A stretch of 64,000 nucleotides of DNA from Rotaria socialis (taxonomy: Eukaryota > Rotifera > Eurotatoria > Philodinida > Philodinidae): contig CAJNYU010000400.1 in assembly GCA_905331475.1 (NCBI GenBank), forward strand, positions 35,595 to 99,594. The letters are read 5' to 3'. Shown here piece after piece: positions 21,974 to 36,348 of the stretch (the stretch's first letter is position 1; each line of letters opens with the position of its first letter). The translations under genes and the position numbers were made by a program. The notes beneath the pieces were generated by a model that saw only the letters and a list, made by a program, of their open reading frames with translations, was not told the DNA's origin and ran no database searches.

Positions 21974-23503
21974 TGAAATCAATGATCACCGGTAATTAAT
22001 AGGAGTTAAACTTTCGACTAAAAAATTACCATTCATAATCTATAGCATGCATATATATACACATATATACAAAACGGCAAATGGTTTTTTTTCTAATATT
22101 TTCAATTCTGATGTTTGAGTGCTTGAAGTTTTATAAATGCTGCGTGTTTTATATTTTCTTTTTCAATTGAGACAAGTGAAAATTTATAAAAATCGTTGCA
22201 GAACGGAAGAGAGGAGAAATGAAAAAAAATGCTCAAGTACTTCAAGCATATAAACATAAGAAGAAATTTGCTTTGCTGCTTCTAGGAGAATAATAACAGG
22301 TTCATATCGTTGAAAAATGTTTATCGGTCAGTTTTTTATTTTACACCTTTTAAGTTAGTCAATTTGGTCTCGATTTTTTCTTCTTTTTCTTTCATTCATA
22401 TTTACTAACGATTCAACGAAGATTAGATCGATTTACAAGTATTTATCTACTTAGAAAAAGGAGTAGACACTACTGTAGTATTTGTTCGTTTTTCTTTTGC
22501 TTTCAAGTCTGAATTCTATCGTTACTAGGGTAACAACAGTCTTTTTGCTGTTCTACAATACAGTGCATAGGCGTAATGTGTTTGGTAAGAATGAGCGTTG
22601 TTGCTCTGGATAAAAATAATTTCCATGTTCTTTCAATCAAAACAAAATAGTTAAAAGGCAAAACATGAAATATTTATATTGGATAATAGAAAATCAATTA
22701 AGCATTTAGAGAATCTCTGTATTCTGATCTTTCTAATACGATTGAAATTCTTTTCTTTGAATAATTCAAACGGAATTGTATGTCAGGTTTTTTTCATCGG
22801 CGAGAAGTTTTTGGAGGAAAACATCGCATTTTAAAAACGTGAAGAAAATGACTATTTATAACGAGATTGACGAACAAAATATATCCTGGTATCGGACACG
22901 AATTTAATTAAACTTTTTTACGGATTCTATTTGAAGATTTTTTCAAAGACGACGATTTAGGTTATTGCGTTCTGGCAATGTTAAGCAAGAATTTCAATAA
23001 TTACCACGAGCGATATGAAAATGAAAAACAAAATAATCTAATAGCACTATAATGTAATGACTTTGCAAAATGAGTTTTCTTCATCACCGTCTATCAAATA
23101 AGAATGTAAGGAAAAAAAAGACATTTTAATAATATATGTGAGTAAATTAAAAACTAAATTACGCTATTTTCTCACACACTGAATAAAGTCTTCTATATCC
23201 CTTTTGAAAGCTAACCGATGCATATGAAAAATCATCTATTTTCAGAATTGTGCATTCTGACAAAAGCTCTTCTATAAATAATCAAAATATTTCATGTGTT
23301 TAATTTTCCAACGATTGAAGGACAACGCATTGCATCGATGAATTTTTATTAGTTATCGACAAAAACAAGACAAAAGTATTTTGTTTTCAAAAAATAACAA
23401 ACTGATTCATTATTGATAAAATCGTTTTTACATTTTAAAATCTTCTGTTTTTCTCTATACAATAAAAACTAAATTTGTTATTGTTCTCTTGACTCAAATA
23501 TTA
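21974..23503. other. non-coding stretch upstream of MOK
   Basis: AT-rich, no supported exon. It would contain the MOK promoter (minus strand) and the 3' flank of the PSAT pseudogene. Confidence 0.45.
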
Positions 23504-24379
23504 TTATTTTCTTTTAAATGTTCGCATTAAATCAACAAGTTGACTTGTTTCATTGAACTTAATATCATTATACAGCTTTACTCGAATACCACCAACAATC
23601 CGATGGCCTTTCAAATTCAATCATATTTGATTGAATCGCTTGATGAATAAATAATGATTCAAGTCGTTCGTCCGGTTGACCATTTCTTACAATCCGAAAT
23701 GGAATATTTACACGGCTACGATATTTTCTATTTATTGAATTGAATAGATCCATTGCCTATTTGAATTCTATAATCAAAAAGAATTGGTATTGATTTATTT
23801 ACAGTTTGCTCAATAAGATCACTTGCACCGAAATGTTTTTGTGCGCTAGCGAATACAAGTGCAAACTACAAGAAAGAATATTGTAAATAAATGTCATTGT
23901 CATGACGGTTCATTTTACTTTTGTAATATCAAAAGGTTTTGTTAGAAAATTTGATGACATATCACAAACAATGGGCGTGTGTCTGTTGGTACAATTGTAG
24001 AAATGTGATCTAATTCGATACCATGAATAGTTTCATGAGAACAATAATAAAAGTACGAGAGATTCTCTATTAGTTTCCATATAGTCTCATCGGGAATGTC
24101 TGTGAATTGCTGATCTATGACTAAGCTCTAGAAATCGAGAAAGATATTCCGTTGAAGCAATAAAATCATTTTTCCCATGACATTTGATCCTGAGCCATTA
24201 TAATCTAAAAATTTGGCTTGAATACTTTCCAATATCTAAAAAAGAACAGACAATAAATATTTTTATATGATGAAATTATCTCATTAGAAATACAGTTTAA
24301 ATGGTAGTTGAGCAGATCCTGGGTCAAAGTTGATGTTACGTACAGAACGATTTTCACTAATGGAAACATCCTTGACCAT
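23504..24379 (-). pseudogene. phosphoserine aminotransferase pseudogene
   Basis: Minus-strand pieces of PSAT, the PLP enzyme of serine synthesis, appear in the right order. The N-terminus RNINFDPGSAQLP ends about 24303. ILESIQAKFLDYNGSG to ELSHRS begins at 24235. IPDETIWKLIENLSYFYYCS and HETIHGIE continue to VCDMSSNFLTKPFDITK. The active-site segment FASAQKHFG keeps the PLP lysine. NIPFRIV and GHRIVGGIRVKLYN close the C-terminus. Three defects are visible: about 100 codons missing with a frame change between SHRS and IPDET; about 45 codons missing after YRIQIGNG; and a frameshift before GHRIVGG (near 23610). At least one intron survives after ITK, so this decayed from a normal gene copy and is not a processed copy. 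It cannot encode a working enzyme. Confidence 0.88.
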
Positions 24380-25764
24380 CGTTGATGAATTTTCTTTTTC
24401 AACAGAAAAGCACCAACAAGATGTTATCTAATCGTACAGGCAAATATCTCAAACGTTGTAGTTTAGGTCAAGGTTAGATATCAAATGTGTACGCTCTGTG
24501 TCGTTATCCTGTTATGTTGTATGAACATTGACAAGCAAATGCTAATATGCGTAGTGTTTTTTGTCATATGAAGTGTAGAAAAAGAAATTAATCCTATTCC
24601 CTTGATATTATTCCTCCTATGTTTCCTAGATGAATCAATAATGATTCTTTTGAATTGTTTTCCTGGATAAAATATGCTGGAACTAATTGATTTTCAGAAG
24701 AACAACGATGTTGTTCAATAGCAAAAGTATTTCGATATATTCATTTTTTTTCTCAATCAAAAAAAAAGACAAAAAAAAGTATCATTATCGTATAAATTGT
24801 GAATTCAACTACAAATGTCTAGGGTATATTTTAGTATTGCATACTAAATCTATCGTTTGTGTAATCAAAATAGTTAATCTTGTTTGTTCGACTAGGAGAC
24901 TTGCCTATAAGAACATAGCATTAGAAATTAAAATGTGAGTAGGGCATCAAATGTCTCTTTGACATTTCATTTCTTATTCTCTGTAATATATTCAGATTAT
25001 TGAATTGCACTCGACGGTTAGCTACATTACTAGCTGTTTTTACTAAATAAATTCTTAGTCTTACAATAGAACAGAACTATTCGAAACATTTCTTTTTTTT
25101 GTATCAGATAAGCCTATATACGTAGGTAAACTATTCTCTCGTAGCTTATGATATTGAAATAATCAAACAAACAAAAATGAATTGCTATGTAAATTGTTGA
25201 CTTATTATTTTCCTTCTTGAAGTTTACATTGCCCTTGAACACTCTTAGTTTAGCTATTGAATTTTTTCTTCTATTCATAAAAAATAATCCGATTAGATAA
25301 AAATCTTCAAGTGCACAGCATACGCCTCTGATATCTGGCTTTATCAAAGGATGCTGTGTTTTCATTTTACATCTTTCTTTGTTTTCTCATTTGTTTAATA
25401 ATAAAATTCTATCGTTTAATTTCCGGTTTTTAACCACAAGTGTTCCTGTCTTGTCTGCATCTAATCCATCTGTTAAATCAGAATAACCATAGATAGACGT
25501 ATTGCTATGTTCAACAAGCATCTATCGGGAAGAGAGAATACTCAGTACACTCTATCAAGTAACGTCTTCCTGTTCGAACATATTACATACATCTGTTCAA
25601 TATTTAGTTTATTTTTGTTTTCTTTCTCATTCGTTCGATAAACGAAGAACAGAAAGAGACACCGAAAATTTTTAAAATTCTGTACAAGAAAAGAAACAAG
25701 ACAGAACAAGGTCCATTAACAACAAAAACACACACAGAAGGGAAGAAAAAACAAAACATAATGG
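24380..25764. other. non-coding stretch between PSAT pseudogene and protocadherin
   Basis: AT-rich with A/T tracts. Frames at 24687-24938 and 25114-25365 show no domain or codon bias. This is the 3' flank of the protocadherin gene. Confidence 0.45.
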
Positions 25765-28700
25765 CTAAATAAATGTATCGTGTGCATCATCTTGTAAAAT
25801 AGTTGTAGTTTTTATACCTGTTCTCAATTGTTTAATTGCTGTACTACTTAAATGTGGATATGAAGAACGTGTTTGTTCATCAATTTGTTGCTGACAACCA
25901 AATCGAACTTGTTTCGGTGATGGTTGACCATTAGATGTTAGCGATGAAGACATTGTTCGTCTTCCATTACTACTATTACTTGTTGTGCTTCCGTTCGTTT
26001 CAAGTGTTCGATAAGAATTAAAATCCATAAATGTTGATGTATTGAAATTCTTTCTTGGCGTGATAGTTGTTGCTGCTGTTGCTGTTGAACAATTTTTATA
26101 TAACCAATCGGGATAAAGAATTTTCTCGATTGACCATTCATTATTATTATCGATTATTGGTTTTTGCTGTTGTTGTTGTTGTTGGTCATCAGTCCATTCA
26201 TCAACATCTTTGATAGTTAGATATTTAAAAAAGAATTGCGAAAAATAGATAATTTACCTTCTTCATGCTTGCTACTATTGCTATAATAATCACTCGTTGC
26301 TTGAGTTGGTTTTAATGTCGATGAGATTTGATGATGATGATTTTGTGTATAGATATTTGCACCTATTGATGTGCGAGAAAGAGCAAAAGAAAAACATAAT
26401 GTTCGTTTTATTGATCACTTTAATTCAATGTCAAGCGGCGTATAAAAATTGAAATAGAGAACAAAGAAAGATGACATTCAAACTTTTTATTTAGCGTCAT
26501 AAAACAATTTAATACTTGATTTATCTTATACATATGAAAATGGCCGCACCCGTATTTGATCATCAAGATTTTCTTTTGTCACTTCATATCAATGGATTAA
26601 TCACTTTCGCATATTCACAAATCTTTCAACAAACGAAAACTGTTCTATGTATATATATATATATCAAAAATACACTATTCATCAGAAAGAACAATAATCT
26701 AGACATCCTAACGATCAGTCTTCTTTACTTTTTCTTTCGTGTAGTCTTTTTTTTTTTGATCTTAATCTCGTCATGATAAGAAATATGTTTAGCTACTGAC
26801 CATTCTCTTTGTAAAAGAAATATATATGTGTGTGTGTGTGTGTGTATGGCGTGAGAAGGGATCATTTTTTTTCTCTTTTCTCTTTGTTAGTCTATTACCG
26901 ATCGATACAATTAATTGTAAAGTGAGAAAAAAGAAAGCTAAATCCGATTTTCTTTTTGCTATTATTTATTCGACAGTTTCAAGGTAGAATCAATCTTTTT
27001 AATATGAATCTTCACGCGATGTCACTTACCTGTATATGAAGGTGATGACGAATGATCGATAAGTCGTTTTTGATGAAGATTTTCCTGTAATAAAAGTAAA
27101 CAGAACATCTCGATGTGAAATAATCAATAGAAGAAGGAAAAAGGCTATTGATCATACCAGGCTTAATTTCGATGAATTTGAACTAGAATTTTTTTCATCG
27201 AGTGTCGTCAAATGATTTTCAACAATGGTCATTGTTGGACTTGAATTGTTTGTCCCGGCTTGTGCAGCTTTACATTTAATATAATATAAATACTTTTGTC
27301 GTCGATATCGACATATAACGATTAATATCATACAGACAATAAATGCAAGTATAATTGCGATTGAAATAAAAAATGTCGATAATAAAAAGACACGTTTTGT
27401 TGTTGATAAAGAATTCAATTTAAAGATATGTAGCTCATTGTTTAAATCAAAAAATATACTGCCATTCGTATTATTGTCACCGATTAATAAATAGAATTGT
27501 ATTAATGATGAATATTGAATTAATTCTCCATTGTCTTCAGCTTTTATCAATACACGATAACGGCCTATAGGAGGTGTTGAATTTAATATTAATTCACCTG
27601 CATTTGTTAATGTTAAAAATTCATCATTTGACGGATCAATATTCTCAATCGAATAACTAATAAAACCATTTCCATTCGTTTTATCATCTCGATCAATAGC
27701 TTCGATTGTCACAATACTCGTTCCTAACGTGATTCGATCTTTATTTATCATTAGAATAGTATTATTTTCCGAAGGTTTATTCCATGTTGGCATACAATCG
27801 TTAATATCCAAAACTTTAATAATAACAGGAACAGTTGTTTTAAAATAATTATCTGACACGGTAATATTTAATACATATAGATCTTGAATTTCACGATCGA
27901 TAAAACTTCTCAAGGATAATTGTCCATTTTGATTAATATAAAATGGATATCGATGTTGTTTATCATTTTCAATATAATAAATTAATTTTGTATTCAAATC
28001 TAAATCATAGGCACGAACAATGCCAATTAATTTCGATGGATAAGAATTTTCTTCAATTGAAAATTCATATTTTTCATATTCGAATTTCGGCCGGTGATCA
28101 TTTAAATCATCGACATCGATGAGTATGGAAATTTTCGACGATAAACTTATTGGACTACCGTGATCACGTGCAATTATTTGAAAATCATATTGATCACGTT
28201 TTTCACGATCTAAAGATTTCGAACAATAGAGCATACCAGTATTTGAATCGATATAGAATGGTAATGATGTATCGTTGGTTTCGATTTCATATGTTAGACG
28301 ACCATTTTCACCACTATCAGGATCGAATGCTTCGATTTGTGTTAGGAAAGTATTGGCCAGATTGTTTTCATTAAGTTTTAAATGATAGAATGCATTGGAA
28401 AATTTCGGATGATTATCATTTTCATCGAGAACATTGATTGTTAATATTTGATTTGTTTCTAAAGGATTTTTCCTATCAAAATCTTGTGCATGAAATACTA
28501 ATCGATGTGATTGTTGTATTTCGAAATCGAATGGTTTCGTTCGATTAAAAAAATATGTTGAATTATCTAGTTGATATAAATAAAAGGATAGATCTTTTTC
28601 TTTATATGCATCGATTGTTTCAAACCATAAACGTGCTTGTCCACGATAATCACTATCATCATCGGTAACAAGAATCTGTGCAAAAAACTTGTCCATAGGA

Positions 28701-29880
28701 TAGTTTTCTGATATTTCAACAAGAAATTTTGATGGCGTATAAATAATTTCGGGTAGAAATCGAAAACTTATTTTCGGTGCACAATCATTTACATCGAGTA
28801 TAGTTATATTAACTAATGTTTGCGATGAACGTGGTTCATTACCACAATCACGTGCTTGTACATAAAATATATAGGATGATCGTTGTTCATAATCGACTGA
28901 TGAACGAAGACGAATATGGCCTGTTTGTTTATCTAATGAAAATGTATTAGCATATTGCTTTGATGCATCAATAAAATCATAGATTATTTCTCCGTTTAAA
29001 CCAATATCATTATCATAAGCTTGAACACGAAGTATCGTTGTATTAATGGGAATATTTTCAGATAGTTCAACTGAATAGATTTCACTTTCAAAACTATTCA
29101 ATAAAGAAAGAAAAAAGCTTTTTTTCTTTCTTAAGACTAAAACTAATAGAATTTTACTTACATTGGCGATTGATCGTTGACATCGTCGATAATAATTGTA
29201 ATGTATAAGTGTTCATCATGATCAGCGGTATCGGTAACATGTAGGGTACAATTATAGGTATCGATAAATTCTCTATCGAGTGGTTGAGTAAGTACAAGTG
29301 CTAAACGATTTGATATATCAATGTTAGTTTCAAGACGAAAAGGAAAAGCTTCATCGATTGTTTTTAATTGATACTTTAATTGTTTTTGATTATCTATTTG
29401 ATCTCTATCGTACGCTTGTTGAATGAATAATTTTGATTGATATGGTGGAGAATTTTCGGATATATGTAATTGAATTATAGATGATTCATAGGGAAACAGT
29501 GGTCGATGATCATTGATATCGTCGATTAATATTGGTATATGGTAAAGTTTTTCATTGAATAATTCGAAAATTTTCAATAGAAATTTACATTTATTATGTC
29601 GATGAGTACAAATTTTTTCACGGTCAATATCGTTCGCAATATGTAATTGACCGGTCGAAGAATTTAAAGAAAAATATTGTTGAATTTCACGATAATTATT
29701 ATTAACAAAACGATATGAATATTTTTCTTTGGCTATTGAAGGATGAATTGTTAATAATAGATGACCAATTGGTGTATGTTCAGGAATAATTATTTCTGAT
29801 AACTCAATAGGATCACAAAATATATTTGAAAAATGTAAAAGAATAAATACGACTAAGAAACTAGTTTTCATCATTATCAA
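25765..29880 (-). CDS. protocadherin-like cadherin, single-pass membrane adhesion protein
   Basis: Five exons (29880-29162, 29093-27158, 27084-27030, 26362-26258 and 26207-25765) join in phase to give 1,085 residues. A signal peptide (TSFLVVFILLHFSNIFC) is followed by about seven cadherin repeats. Their calcium-binding linkers are visible: DDINDHRP, DDVNDQSP, LDVNDCAP, LDENDNHP, DDLNDHRP and LDINDCMP, plus DRE/DYE and DxD motifs. The membrane segment is near FFISIAIILAFIVCMILIVI, then RYRRQK starts the cytoplasmic tail. The tail is spliced from small exons and contains a glutamine run and the conserved-looking SPKQVRFGCQQ. It is Ser/Thr-rich and has no beta-catenin site. Proteins of this type mediate calcium-dependent cell contact. 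The ortholog group cannot be fixed from sequence alone. Confidence 0.92.
26827..26845. repeat. TG dinucleotide microsatellite
   Basis: About nine TG units within an intron of the protocadherin gene. Confidence 0.85.
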
Positions 29881-30002
29881 CTATTGTTTGATTGATTACC
29901 TTGAATAAAAGAAAAAACAAAAAGAAAAATATAAGCTCATTAAAAACACATTACTTTTTTTTTCATAAAATCTAGTAGCTTTATTTCTTTAATCAATTAG
30001 AA

Positions 30003-30025
30003 ACACACACACACACACACACACA
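30003..30025. repeat. AC dinucleotide microsatellite
   Basis: About 11 AC units, about 120 bases upstream of the protocadherin start codon on the minus strand. Confidence 0.9.
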
Positions 30026-30653
30026 TATATACTTTTCTCATATGGTTCACATTTCGTCTTCTTTCTATATTTTTAATGAAGCGCAATTATAGTATACACA
30101 CCTTAGTCCAGGAACAGGTGCTAAATGGGTTCTAGTCTGGCGGAAGCCTGACGTGTCCATCGATCATGTTGTTTTTAAAAGAGTAAAGAAGCATATCAAT
30201 TCATAGTACATGTACAAATTGAATAAAGTGTGTACGTGGTCGAGTCGGATCGGTCACTTTGAATCTTCACATGTACGGTGCAGTCAGAAACATAAACGCA
30301 CGCATACATTACTCTTTTTTTCTCTTGAGAATCAATCTTGAACATAACTCATAATCGCATAGAATGATTGAAATCCAATCACACATACACATAGGCAGTG
30401 ATTAAAATATACACGTTCACTCTCTTTCTCTCTTTATTCTGTTACTCACTTTAGTACTTCCATTGCTACTACTACTACTCTTCAATTTTCAACTTATACA
30501 AGTTCCGACATAAAATAAAAGAGAGAGAGAGAGAGAGAGAGGCTGAATAAGAGACATCATTATGTACATCATTTTCCTCTCTTTGGTCTTTCGCCGGCGA
30601 CATGGTTTGACAAGCGGAAATGACGAGTGCGGATGGGAGATCTCCCGCTACGC

Positions 30654-30694
<41 letters not shown>
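30654..30694. repeat. ATC trinucleotide microsatellite
   Basis: About 13 ATC units. They create the poly-Met and poly-Ser frames that cross this spot. Confidence 0.92.
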
Positions 30695-33600
30695 GAATAG
30701 AGAAAAACGTAGGGCGGCGATTATATACACACTCATAAATACACACAAAAAGCTGCTCTCCTATGACAAGATTTTATATATATTCATATACATGTACATA
30801 TACATAAAGGTGCAAAGTAGCCATCGAAATGCATCATCAACTAGACCAAAAAAATATATAATACAGACATGTCGTATGAGATCATGCACGTATTTGAGTT
30901 CGAGAAAAAGAAGAATGACGTATGACAAATCTTTTCTACATGTAAAAAGAAAAGGTCTAAGTAAAGATACTTACTTAAAGCATCATCTTATTTTTCCAGT
31001 TGAACAAATTTTGGCTTCAAAAACAGCTAGTTCATTTAAAGACTGCATATTCTCTTTTGTTCTCTCGTTTTTCTTCTTCTCTTCTTTCCCTGAAGAATAA
31101 TCATAATTCTCTCCTTTCTATTTCTCGCTTAGTATTCTTTTCTCTTTTCTTCTGTTCATTTTTCTTCTCCCGCTCTCTGTTTCTCTGTCTCTCCTATCTA
31201 CTTATTCAATCAATCGTCTCTGCTTCTCCTGCTGAGTGAAAACGATTAAGAAGCACAGTACAAAAAACGAAAATTGCCTGAATTAAAATAGAAGCAACAA
31301 AAGCTTAAAACATTAGAAAAGAAAAGTTATTCTTCAGTTTAAAAAAAGTGAAAAGACTTATTAGAAACCAATAGTCGCCGCGGGTAGTACTTGAAAAACT
31401 AGACACATGAAATTATGCGATCATGACGGCCTTTTTGATCATTGTCGTTGTACTCATCCACTCAACTTTGTCAGCGAATATAATTTATATACATATATAT
31501 ATATATATATGTATGGCTTCGGTCAACCTTCACTTAAGTATATATAGATATATACTCAGTCTCACCTTAATGTTTGCTCACCAGCAGCAACAACAGAAGT
31601 AACAATAGTAAAAGAGAAGGAAGACATTATCTTCTATATATATATTTATATATGTGTGTTGAACTCATGCGCACATTGCAAGCGAGAAGAAAAAGCATAG
31701 GCATACTAAATGTTATATGCACGCACGCACCTGAGCTATGAGCGTAGAACTAAAAAATGGCGTAATCGTTCTCAAGCACTAAAGTATTATTTGGAAGTTG
31801 TGTTGGCCAACACATGGTGCCATTGGATAGGACCATGACTTTTTCCATGCTAAACTTTTAGACTTACATCTATGCTTACACGTGACGCAATCGTAAAGCG
31901 CATACGGCTGCCGCATCCGTCAAGAGGCAATAAACCTTCTTATATTCATCTTCACTTCTGTTCAATATTCAACAAAAAAGAAATGAGTTAACTATTTTCT
32001 TTATCTTCAACAACATCTGTGACAATGTGTTCTCACTCCTCTTTTTTTCTTTGTCCCTCCCTCCTTCCTTCTTTCTTTTGTTCCACGCAAATATGCTACG
32101 GTAGAAGAAATATTACCGCATCGAACTGACTCGTTAAATACTATTTCAATTTGTCTACTCTTTAATGATCACAAGGGATAAATGATCGATTATCATATTT
32201 TTTTGTTCTCATAAATAAATCATCTCATGTCAAAAATAATCATCGAATCATTTGTCCTTCGTAATAAAGACGATTATAAATGGACACTTTCCAATGGCTC
32301 TGTTTAATTACAGAATGAGCTTCTTTGTAGTGATAATAGAATAAAAGATTGAGCTTGAACAATTATTAGCATATTGAAAGGAAGGGCAGAGGGGTAGGCG
32401 TGTGTGTAACATGCAAGTGAAGAACACAAAAGCTTTTGCACAAATGACAAAGCGTTGAGGTGCATGGTTATTGATTAGGTAGACGCCGGCCTTTCTATGC
32501 ATGTATGCGGACGCTCTCGCATACTCATTCAGGAAGTTCAAGTATAAAAAAAAATAGCCTTGAACTATACAATGGTGTTTGTAGTTCCGGAGACTTTGCG
32601 CGAAAGATATTTTCATTTATTATTTACAAGGTAACGAAGATCTCAAATTACACATATATGTCACAATGACAGCATCCGTTAATTTTTTTCTTTGATAAGA
32701 GATGTGCATAAAATTAGTAAGCGTGACTATTCGACAAAAAGAATGACGAAACAAAAGATACATTAAAATAAAGAAAAAACAGAAAGGATTATGATCAATC
32801 TTTTGACATCGTCGAGAACAATGTCTATTTTGACAGTCAAATTAGTCTATTACTCGATTTTCTCGGTCAGCATATAATGAAATATTGAGATCCATAAATT
32901 AGACGAATAGGTACAATAACAACAGACAAGAACAATTTGTCTAAGGAAAATCGATAATCTGTTTTCGTACGTCTATACATTACCAGCCGATGTTTAGCGA
33001 GAGGGCGGGAGAGAGAGAACAATGAAAATAAATGAATTAAGACTGATGTTCTCTTTTTTTATTTTTACTAGTCAAATACTGCTGCCACTGTCAATCATAC
33101 AAACATATTATACAGCATATACTTCTCACACATACGTATATATATATATATATATAAAATATACATTCTAACAGTGCACTCATTTTTTCCCTCTGTGCTT
33201 CATTCTCGCACTTTTAAGTGTATGTATGAGCATATGAATGAACGAACATGAGGAGGAGCTCGCGAATACAATGCCTTCAGGTAAATTACTACGAATGGAC
33301 TACAAAATCATATATTGAGGCGAGGCAAATGAACTAGCCTTGAAATAACATCCAATATATGTATGTATGTTCTCTTAAAAGAAATTTAACTATTGTGAAA
33401 GAAAATATTTTCATCTAAGCAATTAACGTATGAATAAATTCTATACAATATTTTAGAACAAATTTATATCCGTACCGTGTCAATCAATGAAATTGTTAAA
33501 TTGACTGGTTCATTAATGAGCCGTTTAGCCTGCAAGGGGTACACCCAATTCCATATCAATGTCGCTTTGAAATGTCACATAAAAACAACCTTCACATAGA

Positions 33601-36348
33601 TCACTAACAGGATTATGAAGAAGAAGAAGAAGAAGAATAAGAAGCAGAAGAGAATAGAAAGAATAGAGAGCAAAAAGATTTCTCTGTATCTGTCATCAAA
33701 TATCTTATTGTTATTGCGTCTAGTCGCAAACACTAATGAATAATATACAAATGGAAACATACATTGAACAACAATTGATAGCTGATCGATTGACTGTCTA
33801 CTTGTATGTTCGTCAATGGGCGATCTATCATCAACTATATGTTTGATATAATGTATTTCCTAATTGTTCTAGCGATATACATTACTTCGTTGGGAGCTAA
33901 CTACAGAAGGTGTAGTATGTCTCTCTCACTTATCATCAATATCATCATTAACATCACGTAAAACCAAAAGGGCAAGAATAGTGACGTCTTCTTCTTATAT
34001 TCTCCGCATTGTGTAACTTCTTTTTAAGTTATCCATTGTCCATTGGAATTTTTGTAATCATTTTGGTATTACGAGAAAGAACGAGAGATGAGAGAAGGGC
34101 AAGCATTAGTATACATATACAATACAAAGGAGAAAGAAAAAAGATATATGGTGTATTTTTCTGCATCATCAGGGTGCAAAAAGCACAAGCACGTTTTGTC
34201 GTCAATGTTTGTGATACACGTTTACTTTGTTAGTTATTACATCATCTAACATCATTGTCATTGTCTAATCGATCTTTCACATAATTTGTGTATTCGAGAA
34301 GAATTTTTTTCTCTCTTGTTTGTTCTTAATTATTTTTGTTTTACAGCATTATGCTCGCTAACGTTATTACACACCTAACTTTTATATTGTTTAAATATAA
34401 TGAACGAAAGAAAGAAAGCAAGAAAAAGAAAAGAGAACGTGTTGTATCTCTTTCATCGTTTATCATTGAATCGTTCCGGTAATCGGATCTTTTTCCTTAG
34501 GTACACACACCTTTTTGATTGTTCTTCACACCACATACGTATAGCTATTTTCATTTATGTGTAAAGGTTAAAAGATTACGAAATCGATTTTTGTGCTCGC
34601 TATTGTCATCGTACATGGACATATGATGATAAAGTTCGAACGACTTTCCACCTACTTACGAATTGCCATCAGTTGTTCATGATCGTCTTCTGAATATATA
34701 TATTCGCTTACGGCGGCGTCTTTCTCTCATCTCGAGACACAATAGACTTCGTTGTCGTCGTCGTCTACTTATCATCTTAGGGCTCAACCCGTTATAGAGA
34801 TGGTACTTTTCATGTTCGCTTATTGAAAAATCACTTTGCTCGTTTCATATGCCCTCTGGTCTCTTTTCTTTTTCTCATCCAATCGTCTAAGTAGTCTCAT
34901 CTATTCAATGTTAGTCACTTGTTCGCTTCTGTTTTCTTTTTCTCTTTTTATTTTATTTAAGATTGATCGACTGAGAATATTAAACGCTTGAGTAGTCTAT
35001 ATGTTTATATGCGCCCTCTTTCATTTCCGCATTATTGCACTTCTCGATAGGTATGTTTAAATCAAGGTTAATAAATATATTAAGTTAAGTATGATGCAAT
35101 TTTGATAGAAAAGCAAAGAGTTATTTATTTTTAGAGTCGACACATTGATTATTTCCTGTATTTGTTTTTAATTTCTTATGCTGTTTGAACTTGTCGGTCG
35201 AGTTACTTACTTTACTTAGTTGCTGCATGTATATGTACAAAAAAGAAAAAGAAATAAAGAGAAAAAGAAACGATAGACAGACAGACAAATGAATAAAAGA
35301 AAGTGTACACTCGAGAATCAGACTCAACTGGCTGCATCCGATTTTTGCCGTTGTCGCGCAATTTGACTTCTTCTCTAATTGCACGGAAACGAAGACAGAA
35401 AAAAAAGACTAATTAAAGACGTTTGAAATTTGATGACTATGCTGCGCGTTCGCTTGGTCAAGAACATTAACGGCGAGTAATGTCTGGTAACATTCAAATC
35501 GATTCTTGTCAACCTGTCTATATATATATTCAATCAGACGACTAATTGAGGAAATGAAAACAAGACGAGACATACGATGATGCCATGGGGAGACATTATT
35601 ACTTGAAAATGATATATTTGAGTAACAAAGACTGATTTTATACATACACGACAAGGAAATTCATTATCATTAAGAACGCATTCTTTTTCTTTTTGCTTTG
35701 TACTTTTTAACACCTGCTTGTTAAAAAGATCATAGAGAAATATTTAAGAAAAAACAATCTTGAATAGAATCAAACATTTGAAGCTTCATAATCGATACGA
35801 ATGTATTCATGCAAGATGAATTAGTTTCTGATATAAAGGTGTTTGCATCCATATAATATTACAAAGAACAGATCAATATTTGACTTCTTCTATATATATA
35901 TTCATTCTTACCTAACATTACAAGTACTCTTAACATACGTAGTACAGCCAATTTCTTTTAACTCCTTCAAGATCATTGATATTGTTTGTACTAATATCTT
36001 ACATACATGTCAAGTTTATATATACCATAACTAGACGCAATAGAATTATTTCATATTTCTACTTTATATTTTTTTGCAAATAAACGATGAATGAGCATTC
36101 CGTTTGTAAACCCGTAATTAGTGAAACGTGAGGCCGGTGAAATATTCTCGGGCTCAAAAGAAAATATTTTCTATCTTCAGAAGTTGACTCTGAATTGAAC
36201 GTATAGATGTCGTTGATGGATCTTCATCAACGTTCAATTTTAAAAGTGCAGATCCTAAACATGCTTGAGACCTGTAATATTACTGGTGATGAGAAGCTGT
36301 CAAAAAAAAGCAGAAGAGACTTGCTATGATGAATTTTTTATTTTGTTT

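Larger units (their letters stand above)
29881..36348. other. 6.5-kb gene-poor region upstream of protocadherin
   Basis: No supported gene. It is rich in simple sequence: an AC run at 30003-30025, an AG run near 30520-30540, an ATC run at 30654-30694, AT runs near 31490-31510 and 33140-33155, and GAA near 33617-33634. Long frames here (for example 30475-30693 and 30627-31100) are produced by these repeats. Such a long non-coding flank beside an adhesion gene may hold regulatory DNA, but no motif was identified. A few short minus-strand frames near 35.1-35.7 kb are discussed under findings. Confidence 0.5.

Noticed and set aside
27152..29880. Possibility that the two large cadherin frames are separate genes
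   Set aside because: A GTAAGT donor after 29162 and an acceptor before 29093 join them in phase at an SP-IFE cadherin boundary.
30475..31100. Frames with poly-Met and poly-Ser runs
   Set aside because: They are produced by the ATC microsatellite and flanking simple sequence.
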